DNA from: Acytostelium subglobosum LB1
Lineage: Eukaryota; Evosea; Eumycetozoa; Acytosteliales; Acytosteliaceae
Reading direction: 5' to 3'
Length of the DNA: 64,000 bases
Assembly: GCF_000787575.1 (NCBI RefSeq)
Contig: NW_012236505.1
Span: forward strand, 248,001-312,000
Of this stretch, positions 54,495 through 64,000 are shown one piece after another. The position numbers and the translations under genes were made by a program. The notes below the pieces were generated by a model, which made no database searches, was not told where the DNA came from, and saw only the letters and a program-made list of their open reading frames with translations. Each line of letters opens with the position of its first letter. The stretch's first letter is position 1.

Positions 54495-57400
54495 TTATCT
54501 CTTCACAGAGGTGTGTGGGGCTGCGCCTCTAACTCTAGCGTTTGATCGCTCTCTAATCAGATCAACGCTGGCCGAGTCGCTACTGATCCATTGGTTCCAG
54601 TCCAAGTAGTTCTTCCATGAGTCTAAACAAGTGTCAATGATTGAATGAGTTAATGAATGAACCGAGTCGCAGAGTTCGCTCCAAGTACCAAGTATACATA
54701 CTCTGAATATGTGGCAAGAGACCAATGGACATCTCTTGAATGGCAGTCTCAAGTCGCTGATGGTAACTGCTCTCACTGTTCAAGCTTCTGATGTAGGCTA
54801 GAAGGGAGTCAAGGTCGCCACACTTGGCGCGTCGTTCCTCTGGTGACTTGAAGACACGATCCAGTGGCAGTGCAATGGCCATACATTGTGTGTAGGTGGG
54901 CGGGTCCAAGAATGTCAGACTCTTGCCAAGCAGTCTGCCCAGCTCAAAGTACTGCTCGCGTAAGTTGGTGTCCTCGCCACTCTGTATATCATCGATCTGT
55001 GTCAGCAAGAACCTGATCTTGTCCCACACCAATGTGCCAATGTACTCCTGATTGGGTCGTCTGTCCTCGCGTCTAAACTGATTCACAATGACCCTTGTGA
55101 TCTCTGACAGTGATGGAATGGACTTTGACTCTGATCGCTGGCTAAATATCTTATTGACCATCTGATCCACAATCTCTGGTCCATAAAGCTTATACATAAC
55201 GCATATCTCTAGTATTTGTATCTATGTATACCATTGTTAGTCAGTCGCCGTACAGGTTGTACCCATTCAATCAAACATACCTGTGGGGATACCAATGAGA
55301 TGTTCTTGGCGGGCATCATAAACAATGTCAAATCACTCGTTGAGTAGAAGAACTGAATGATCTTGATGTTACCAAGCAAGGTCTCATTGCTCTCCTTCTT
55401 GGATTCGAATCCAGGTGAGTCTAAGAATATGGTCTTCTTCTGGTAAAGTCTGTGACGGCGATGTGATGTTAGTGACTGGAGGTCTGAGATGATGGACAAT
55501 GGATGGATCGTTGACTTACAATTCCTCTGGTGTACCAGATAGATACTCTTCGTTGATGAGTATACAACGAACCAGACCATACTTGGATATAATGTCGTCG
55601 TATCGACTTAGTTGCGCGTCATATCTTGACAGTGTGTATGCTGTGTCCATGTAAAGGAACACATGTCCGTATCTAGGATCGCTCATTGGCTCAGTTGTGA
55701 TCTTCTCATTGAGCTGCTCCTTTGTGAACTTCTTGGACTTGGTCTAAGTGTGTGCGAGTAAGGTGTTGTTAGGATCATTGCTCGCTGGCTGGCTTGCTGA
55801 ACATGTCTATCAATCATATACATACGGTTCGATCAGTCAGCTTGTCGCTCAACGCTGCAAACTGTTCCTTGGGGATAGTCTCCACAAGAGTGAAGTGAGT
55901 GTCTAGTTGGCCAATGGCCGACCTCTTGATCTGTATATTGAAGAAGTTGTTGATGAATGAACTCTTGCCTGCGGATGTAGTTCCCAACACAACGACCCTA
56001 TTGATTGATTGATGGTTAGTACATGCAAGACAAGACCATGAGGTCAAGGGAAGAGAGGAACATACAAGAACTTCTGGAATGGCAACTTCTTGGGCAATAG
56101 CTCCCACTTCTTCATTAGTCTGCGGATCAGCCAGTAGTCACGTTCAATCTCTGTATGAATGAGTGAGTGAGTGAATGAATGAATGTCTGAGGATGTTGAT
56201 GATGATGATGAAGACGACATACCAGAGTTGTATATGAAGTTCTGATCAATCATTGGCATGTCATTGAAGCCAACGTGTTGTGGGAGGTGTGAGGCGATGT
56301 TGTTGCCAATAAAGTCGACGATTGGGTTCTGTGGCAGCGAGATGGGACGGTTGCTCATGAACACCTTGAGTGCCGGGTTGCTCCTGAACAGCGACAGGTT
56401 CTTCATGTACTCGTCGAGGTGGAAGCAACGCTTGCCGACGGCCGTCTGGTCCGACCTGTTCCAGAACTGCACCATTGACTTTTGTGGGAAGCGTGGCACG
56501 AACGTGTAGTTCTTGCAGGTTGGGTTGGACAGCTGCGCGTGCAGCCACTCAAACTCCTTGTATCGACGACGCACCTTGATGTCGGCTACGCCCTTGTCGT
56601 CCCTAAACTTGCAGGACACCTCGTAGGTGATGAAGCTGCTGCCGTCCTCCTCCACCTGGCATGGATGGCTGACGTTAAAGTCAAAGTAGCCTGCAGCTGT
56701 ATCATCGCCGCCCATATTGCCAGGACCATTAATGCTAACAAAGTCGTCATCGACTGAATGTCTTGCCTTTGTTCCATTAGAGTGACCATTCGAATGTTGT
56801 TGTTGTTGTTGTTGATGTTGTTGATGCTGTTGCTTGGGCTTGTGTGGCTGAGGAGCATTGACATCACCATCAATGCTAGGGTAGAGCATGTCCTCATGTT
56901 GTTGATGTTGATGCTCCTTATGTTTGTTATGTGATTGATGATGGACAGGTGGTTGTTGTGAAGCTTGCTTTGGTTGTTGCGTCTGAGGATGTGGCTGTTG
57001 CTGCTGTAGTGGAGGGGATGGTGACAATGGCTGCTGTGGATGCTGCTGTGGTGGCTGCTGTTGCTGTGGTGCTTGCTGTTGAGGCCTAGGTTGATTAGCC
57101 TCGCTCAATCTACGTTTGGACTGTTGATAGTATGAATTGACCTCTTTTATCTCCTCTGGGGATGAGAGGAAGAATAGATAGTCCACTCCATTGCATGACA
57201 CCTTCCAATTGAGCTTGGGACTGTCAGACATTGATGATCCTAAAGCATTGTGATTGATTGAATTAGTGAGTGATTGAGCGTTGTACAATGAATGAATGAG
57301 ACATACGATATATCTGTTGTACGTCAAGGTAGAGATCAGAGATTGTTGTGGATGCTTGATCGCATATCCAGGCAACTCGATGGTTTGTGATGTAGATCGT

Positions 57401-58171
57401 GCCAATGGCCATCTTGAACATGACGTTTGGCTTTGAGAATGATACTGATTCAGCACTAGTCAACCATGATTGTTTCCTCTGTGGCTTCATTGGTTGTAGA
57501 GGTTGCTGTTGAGGTTGCTGTTGAGGTTGGTGTTGCTGAATTGGCGATGTTGATTGAGGATGCTTCTTGACACTTGATGGTGCATTATTGTGGACGACCT
57601 TATCATCATCGTCTTCATCCTCTTCATCGTCGTCATCGTCATCCTCTGCATCACTACTCTCAAAAGTCGTCTGGCTCAATGGTGATGCTTGTTGTTGATG
57701 TAGTTGTTGTTGTTGTTGATTATATACAATCTTTGGTGATGATGTTTGATGTTTGTTAAGTTGTTGTTGTTGTTGTGGTATATCATCATCGTCATCATCG
57801 TCATCATCATTTATAATGTTGTTATGTACAACTGATGCATATGTTCTTTGTTGATATTGTTGTTGTTGTTGTTGATGCTGTTGTTGATGTTGCTGTTGAT
57901 GTTGTCTTTGTACAATTGTTGGCTGAAGAGGTGGTGAGACACGATCGATATTGTTCGCCTTTGATGATGTCGATGTAGTTGTTGGTGATGTAGTAGTTGT
58001 AGCAGTGATAGCTACACCAGCAGTAACAGGTGGAGGTGAATCAGAGCTTATATCTCCTACATCACGATCACCATTATTATTACTACTATTATTATTATAA
58101 TTATTATTATTAACTATTGTCAATACTCCATCCTCATCATCATCCACTAACATCATTGGTCTTGATGACAT
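54495..58171 (-). CDS. PH-like/PX/dynamin-type GTPase fusion
   Basis: Eight exons (58171-57307, 57239-56223, 56150-56066, 55997-55826, 55743-55520, 55449-55281, 55221-54702, 54622-54495), 1059 residues. Residues 1-230 are Asn/Gln/Asp-rich. A GRAM/GLUE-like PH fold follows (MAIGTIYITNHRVAWICDQ ... CNGVDYLFFLSSPEEI). After a polyQ/Pro/His linker comes a PX domain (SFITYEVSCKFR ... IKVRRRYKEFEWLHAQLSNP ... FVPRFPQKS ... RCFHLDEYMKNLSL), expected to bind phosphoinositides. The C-terminal third is a dynamin/EHD-superfamily GTPase: G1 VVLGTTSAGKSSFINNFF and G3 FLDSPGFESKK. A clear G4 (T/N-K-x-D) is not seen. Likely a membrane-remodelling protein of endosomes. Confidence 0.85.
56770..57090 (-). repeat. 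Polyglutamine/His/Pro-coding repeat
   Basis: CAA/CAG/CAT-rich coding sequence giving Gln runs mixed with His and Pro between the PH-like and PX domains. Confidence 0.85.
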
Positions 58172-59164
58172 AGTTTGTATGTTAACTTGTCTGTTTGATT
58201 GATTGATTGATCTGATATATATATATATATATCTCTATATAAGTTGCTATTATATGTACATGTAATTTATATATATATGAATGTGTATTTGTTTGTTTGT
58301 TTGTTGTAGATGAGTGAGTGAGAAAGAGAGAGATAGAGTGAGTGGTTGTGTTTGAAGTTGAATGAATAGTTAATAAACTTGAATTTGCGAACCCCCTAAC
58401 CCCAGAGTTTGAGGACACCTTTCAAGGTGTCTTTGAGTCATCAAACAATCAAACACTCTATCTCTATCATCCATCCAACATAACTGTAATAAACATTTCA
58501 AAGTTGTGATGTTCAAAACAATCATTCAAATAATTCTTTAAGTCATTGATACAATCAATCAATGAATCAACCAATATTAATGAGATCAATGTTGAATGAA
58601 TTCATATTAAATATATAAAATTTATCAATATTATCTAGATATAGATTGGATAATATCTTTCGATCACTCGAAATTCGAATCGGAAGTGATACAAGTTTGG
58701 CATGACACCACCTGAAGCGACTGAGATCAACAAGTTGGCTGTAGAGTGAGTGTGAAAAAAAAAAACATAGTTTAGATTTATTGAGTGATCACACACCACC
58801 AAGTTAGCTAACTTGTTGAGCTTGAAGAATCTTGTGTGTTTTGTCAACACCTTTCATCAACATCATATTATATCGCTTGTGTTATTATTATTGTTATTAT
58901 TATTATTATTATTGTTGTTGTTGAACAACTAATAGTACTTTAATACTTATTTATATATATCTCATTCAAATCATTCAATCAATAAATCAATCAAGGTTAG
59001 ACAACAACAGTTAGTGTCGATCATATTCAAGATAGTCAGGGTTGATAGTCAACCAACCCTGAAGCGCGCGTAACAACAACAGTGTACATTATATAATCAT
59101 CAACAAAACAACAACAACAACAACATATTTAATCAATCAATCAAAATTTAAAGTGCAAGATAAT
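58172..59164. other. Divergent intergenic region
   Basis: AT-rich promoters on both sides. Contains CCCCCTAACCCC at about 58392 (a very short telomere-like match) and an 18-bp palindrome at 58414-58431. A 71-codon minus frame at 58635-58850 is not convincing. Confidence 0.55.
58414..58431. other. 18-bp palindrome
   Basis: GACACCTT TC AAGGTGTC: 8-bp arms around a 2-base centre, between two divergent genes. Binding site or hairpin; unknown. Confidence 0.6.
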
Positions 59165-62100
59165 ATGTCCAACTTTGCATCATCGACAACAGGTACGGGC
59201 GGCGGTGGAGATAAGAAACCGTCGGCCAAGTTCTCATCATTGTTGTCAAAGGCACCGTCAGTGCCAATGACAACGGTGCCAATCGTAAAGCTGCCACCAT
59301 CATCGCCAACACCCCATTCAACGTCATCGACAACGACGACGACTGGCCACAACCACAACTCACATCTGTCCGGCTCGACGGGCGGCGCGTCGCACTCACC
59401 GTCGTCGTCATCGTCGCCCAGCAGCCACCAGGGCAATGCTTCACCGTCGCCCAGCTTCACCAGCTCGACGACCGGCTCACATCACCATTCACCGCTGATG
59501 GGCGGACGTCCGCCCCTCGCCAAGACCGACGCCAATGACTCGGGCGCCAACAAGCGCAACCCACTCTCCACCTCCACTGGCCTCAAGAGCAGCTCGCCCT
59601 CGCCCTACCGCGCCAGCACCACCCTGGCGCAGCTGACCTCACATTCAATCCCCTCCAACTCTGACAACTCGCCACCCTCATCACTCTTCTCCTCGTCCTC
59701 ATCGCCAATGCACGAGTCATCACTTCTATATCAAGATAATGAGCAGCAACAGTTTGATGCCAATACTAAGTTTGGAAGTATGTAGCTAGATAGAAGACCA
59801 GTGATCAGGGCGTGGCGCTAACAACCTCCTCCACTCCTTCACTGCCCTTTTAGACTTTGCCGCAGCACTCAAGGTCACGCCAGCAGCTGAGCAGCCTAGA
59901 TCAGGTCATTCAAACTGCTATCATAGTGTGGACGACAGCATGTACATCTACGGAGGATTCACAAACAATGATAATGCACATACCAATGACTTCTATTCAT
60001 TCAACTTTGGTAAGGACTTGGAGACAGCTCAACTCGACGACGATGACGACGCGGCCACTCACTCACTCAATCAACTCACTCATTCATAGCCTCCAAGACA
60101 TGGAATAGTATGGTTAGCACAAGTGGACCATCATCTAGATCATATCACTCAGCTGTAGTATACAATAATGCGATGTACATATTTGGAGGCGATGGCGGAG
60201 CGTCGGGCTTGAGAAACGACTTACATGTATACTCGTTCGAGACGCAGTTGTGGTCGGAGCTGTTCACCGAGGGCCAGAGACCCTCGGCACGCTTCGGACA
60301 CAGTGCAGTGGTCGACGGCAACTGCATGCTGATATTTGGCGGTGTGTCGGGGAGCCAGCTGTCCAACGATGTCTATTCGCTCAACTTTGACACCAAGGCC
60401 TGGACCCTGTTGTCCACCAGTGGCGGCGGTCCTCAGCCGCGTGCCTTCCACACAGCCACCACACACAAGGGCGTCATGTACGTCATTGGCGGCCAAGACA
60501 TCTCGACCAACTCGCTCAGCGACATCCACTGTCTGACGCTGGCCACAAACACCTGGCGTCCACTCGTCGCCGAGGGCAACTTCACGGCGCGCTCTCATCA
60601 CGCCGCCGCACTACTTCAGGATTCTATCGTAGTCACTGGAGGCAACACGACCAAGGTGACACAGAGCAACCTCGAGGTGTTTGAGTTGGACATCTATCAG
60701 AAGCGATGGTTCCGTATCCAGACCACCGTCCAAGGTCACCACCGCGCCAGCCACAGTCTCATCCTCAAGGGCACCTCATTCTACCTCTGGGGCGGATGCA
60801 ATGACACTACCCTCGACTACCTAAGCTTTGGCAAAGACGACTTTGATGACATCAATCAAGAAGATGGTATGTACCTCGCGATCCATTCACATGCTTGGAC
60901 AACGACTAACACTATCCAACTAATCTAGACGGCGAGATATCAAGGATGCAGAACATCCCCAAGGCATTGTGGGAGTCGACGTTGATGAAGAAGCATCCAG
61001 AGATATTGGAGCTGAGGGAGAAGACACAGCTGCTGACAGGCATCAAGTCGTATGGCCGCACACTGGCGCAGCCATCGTTCACAGAGAACAAGCAGGCCAT
61101 CACCTATCAGTTTGTGCTACAGCTGATCATGGAGTATCTCGAGACGCACACACAGCATCACAAGACGATCAAGATCATCGAGGAGGAGACAGGCGTGCTG
61201 CACCAGCCCACCGAGACTGGTGAGAGTCGTTTGATCACCCTGCTGCGTCTGGTCAAGCCAAGACTAAGATCCAAGAACGTCCTGGATCCCGAGCTGTCCA
61301 TCTTCAAGAAAGAGGAGACCTTTGACGAGGAGGTGCAACAAGTCGACAACATGTACCGACGTATCGAGAACGAAGAAGACATCAACGTCTGGGAGGAAGG
61401 TGACGATCGCAACCTTCGCAAGAATGTAAGTGCCCCCGTCGGCTGCGACGGCCAATCAATCAACCAATCAATCACATACTAACTCGCCACACATCTATAG
61501 GAGGACACGAAGAAACCAAGCGTCAAGGCGGCATCACTGAACAAGTTGATTCAGTTCTTGACATCGGAGAAGGATAGACAACATGACCATGTATCATTCA
61601 TGAAGTCCTTCTTGTACACCCATCAGACATTCACTACAAGTGAGAACCTGCTCAAGAAGCTGATTCAGCGTTATTCAGGTCCAGTCAACTCATCACTCAA
61701 TCAAGATCCACGCTTCAAACAAGAGATCCTCGAGCCCATCCGCAAGAGGGTATGCGACGTCATCAAGTATTGGATTGACAAGTGTCCATGGGACTTCAAG
61801 TCAGGGTATGTTTAGTTTGCAGTGCAGTAGCAGTGGCGGCTTCAGTGACTAACCTAACTCCTTTGAATAGACCTACCGCAGACAAGTTGGTGGCATCACT
61901 CAACAACTTTATCGATGGATCATTGACGAGGGATGGCAGTCTGAGTGTGAAGAATATTAGGAGAGTGCTGGTACAGGTGCGATCCAATGAACACAATCAA
62001 TCGATGGTGTACAGCACCAATCCACCCGATCCCAAGGTGCCAAAGAACATCTTCTCGCCCAAGTTGGCACTGTCCGACATTGATGACCTGGAGATAGCAC

Positions 62101-62918
62101 GCCAGCTCACACTCATTGAGTACAAGATGTTCAAGAGCATTCCAGTAAGTAGTATGAGTGCACGCGTATTGATGGACCACAAGACTAACTCGATCAATCA
62201 CATAGCCACCTGAGTTCTTGGTACGTGTTACACCTTATGGAGAGTTCCAGTACTCGATGGCGACATCGCCCAACTTGGTGTCATTCTTGAATAGGAGCAA
62301 TGATGTGGCGCGATGGGTGGCCTCGGTGATTCTGGCGTTCGAGTCGAAGAAGGTGCGCGTCAAGATGATCGAGAAGTTCCTCAAGATTATGGAGTCGCTG
62401 CGACAGACGCTCAACAACTTCCAAACATTGTATTCTATCTACCAGGGTCTGCAGAACGCCTACGTGCAGAGCGTCGCCGACCTATTCACGCTGCGCACCA
62501 AGGAGGTGATGTCCGAGTACGAGTCACTCTTCTCCAAGACCGACTCGTTCAAGAACTATCGCGACGCCCTCTCCAAGTGCACCCTTCCCTGCATCCCTCT
62601 CGTGCACGTCATCCAAGAGGAGATTGCCTATATCGAGACACAACAGCCACCCTTGATGAGTCAACTGATCAACTTTGTTAAAAGGTAAGATATATTCATC
62701 CATTCAATCAATCAAACAATTGGAACTATTCCACTCACTCAATCAATCAATCACAATCCAGACAAAACCTCTACAATATCATCTCCAAGGTGGAAGCATA
62801 TCAATTACATTCGTACAACCTGCAACCAGTTCACCAGATATCAACATTTGTTCACAAGCTAAAGAAGGTGTCCGATGCAGAACTGTCGGATCTCGCAAAG
62901 AAGAGGACCACCGACTAA
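59165..62918 (+). CDS. gefF: Ras guanine-nucleotide exchange factor with kelch repeats and LisH
   Basis: Eight exons (59165-59777, 59855-60009, 60090-60866, 60929-61425, 61501-61805, 61871-62145, 62206-62684, 62762-62918), 1085 residues. Residues 1-200 are Ser/Thr/Pro/His-rich. Five to six kelch repeats follow (YIYGGFTNNDN, YIFGGDGGASG, LIFGGVSGSQL, YVIGGQDIST, FYLWGGCND), then a LisH motif (ITYQFVLQLIMEYLETHTQH). After a linker come RasGEF_N (KAASLNKLIQFLTSEK ... FLYTHQTFTTSENLLKKLIQ) and the catalytic Cdc25 domain (DIDDLEIARQLTLIEYKMF ... FLNRSNDVARWVASVIL ... YSIYQGLQNAYV). This order is that of D. discoideum GefF. It should activate a Ras at the plasma membrane. Confidence 0.93.
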
Positions 62919-63321
62919 GTCCAATCCATGCCATTATCCTTGTCTCGCCATTCCATGTCCTTTTAAACAAATGACCATCATCTTCATCATCGAACGATTC
63001 CAATCCATGGACAATAACAACCATTGACTGATTGATTGACTATGTGTGTAAATACGCGTTATGGGGTGAGCGCATGATTGATGAGTGAGTGGTTGGGCCT
63101 AAACAAGGCCGCAAAGGCCTCACATTGTGGGTCTTCGCAAGCCAAGATCTTTTGGTCTTTAGTAATGACCAAGAATGTTCATAAGCAAACAGATATAATG
63201 GGCAATATAAGCTAAGCTGAGCGTAGAATGGTAATATGGTTGAAGCCACTCATACTTCATTCAATCATTCAATCAATCATATTAGTCCTTGTAAATATAT
63301 ATTATAATATAACATCCACAA
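62919..63321. other. Intergenic with small hairpins
   Basis: 3' flank of gefF. Around 63096-63120 AGGCC/GGCCT units alternate, and TTGGTC (63152-63157) pairs with GACCAA (63167-63172). Could be a small structured RNA or just repeats. Confidence 0.45.
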
Positions 63322-64000
63322 ATGAGTACAATAGAAGTAAATGAAGATGGAACAAATAGTGATGATGGAGTTGGAGAGTATCAGCCTTTACTACATCATC
63401 AACAACAACAACGAGGGCAACGGCAATCACTCAATGATCATGTTCATGATGACCAAGCCACAACTTCCACAACTTCCACAACCTCCACAACTACCACTAC
63501 ATACACAATCCCAGACAAACAATCACAATCACAATCACAGTCACAAAGTACAAGATCACTTGGGTCAAGAACATGTTGTTGCGGGAAGGTGAAGTTACCT
63601 CCAAAGGGTAGCACAAAGTATATCAAGTTCTACACATTGCTCATCGCTTTGTTGGCGGCACTATGTTTGTCAGGTGGATTGTACCTCCTGTTCCAATATC
63701 TATTGCCAAGTATACGTGAAGCGGACCGATTCGTCTTAACAACTGGCACGGTCATCCGCCAGCAGATCATCCAACTCAACACATCACATGACTGCCAGCA
63801 CTTTGACCACACACTATGGTGGGACGACCAAGGTGTTGGCACCAAGCAAATGTTCTTCCACTATGTCTCCAACGGCAGTGCGACCTCTGGATACGATGGT
63901 GGCGGTGGCAGCGCGGACAGCGCAGACGACAGTAGCAATAGCAACTCAAACATGTTGGCACCTTGTTACTATGGCATCACGACGATCAATGTCACGCTCA
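63322..64000 (+). CDS. Single-pass membrane protein, N-terminal part (runs off the window)
   Basis: The ATG at 63322 opens a frame to the window edge, 226 residues seen. Residues 1-85 are cytosolic-type low complexity (Gln, Thr and SQSQSQSQ). A dibasic Cys cluster (TCCCGKVKLPPKG) precedes one membrane helix at about residues 100-125 (FYTLLIALLAALCLSGGLYL). The rest looks extracytosolic with N-glycosylation sites (NTS, NGS, NVT) and a Gly/Ser/Asp linker. Type II topology is likely. The Cys cluster next to the helix could be palmitoylated. No family recognised. Confidence 0.75.
   Translation, partial: MSTIEVNEDGTNSDDGVGEYQPLLHHQQQQRGQRQSLNDHVHDDQATTSTTSTTSTTTTTYTIPDKQSQSQSQSQSTRSLGSRTCCCGKVKLPPKGSTKYIKFYTLLIALLAALCLSGGLYLLFQYLLPSIREADRFVLTTGTVIRQQIIQLNTSHDCQHFDHTLWWDDQGVGTKQMFFHYVSNGSATSGYDGGGGSADSADDSSNSNSNMLAPCYYGITTINVTL

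Noticed and set aside
58635-58850. 71-codon minus frame with SGGVMPN, recalling the histone H2A C-terminus
   Set aside because: The match is too short, the rest does not resemble H2A, and no splice fits the frame.

Overview
The window looks like nuclear DNA of a dictyostelid social amoeba. The support is the kelch/LisH/RasGEF protein known as GefF in Dictyostelium, a dictyostelid-type histone H3 tail, Asn- and Gln-homopolymers, secreted Thr/Ser/Gly-rich repeat proteins, and many short introns (about 50-135 nt) with GTAAGT or GTATGT donors. Base composition is clearly less AT-rich than D. discoideum, so a species outside that group (for example Acytostelium- or Cavenderia-like) is my inference, not something the sequence proves. 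Exon joins were chosen by hand from GT..AG sites. In all the larger genes the summed exon lengths are multiples of three, except in two genes where one- or two-base frameshifts had to be assumed.

Layout: 0-4 kb, a small ORF, an incomplete gene, a SPIN90-like gene and a WKF-domain gene. 4-10 kb, a JmjC/zinc-finger/PWWP chromatin protein and a tandem winged-helix E2F-like factor. 10.7-18.2 kb, a secreted MRH protein with a mucin-like tail, mitochondrial PGS1, and a GPI-anchored NWT-repeat protein. 18-28 kb, coding-like fragments, the NVL/Rix7 AAA ATPase, a four-CBS protein, a 2 kb repeat-rich gap and an F-box/LRR protein. 28-35 kb, SDHC, an unassigned protein ending in Cys-Cys, and a CLC channel/transporter. 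35-44.5 kb, a HEAT protein (perhaps BRAT1), aprataxin, a multi-pass membrane protein and an LRR protein. 45-52 kb, histone H3, a SET2-type H3K36 methyltransferase and a coiled-coil protein. 52-64 kb, a HEAT protein (perhaps DNAAF5), a PH-like/PX/dynamin-type GTPase, GefF, and the start of a membrane protein.

There is no operon logic; neighbours are a normal eukaryotic mix. Themes that recur are chromatin and DNA repair (JmjC-PWWP, E2F-like, aprataxin, perhaps BRAT1, H3, SET2), nucleolar ribosome assembly (WKF protein, NVL), mitochondria (PGS1, SDHC) and membrane traffic or signalling (PX-GTPase, CLC, GefF, SPIN90-like).

The most unusual signals lie in non-coding sequence. One spliceosomal intron is almost entirely telomere-like C-rich repeat, with a second such array 3 kb away. 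An 11-bp dyad, GGAAYNRTTCC, occurs seven times and only inside introns. CAAT/ACTC tetramers mark the sense strand of nearly every intron and leader. Several very small ORFs, one of them split by an intron, fill gaps between annotated-size genes. I saw no tRNA, rRNA, CRISPR array, or recognisable intact transposable or virus-like element.
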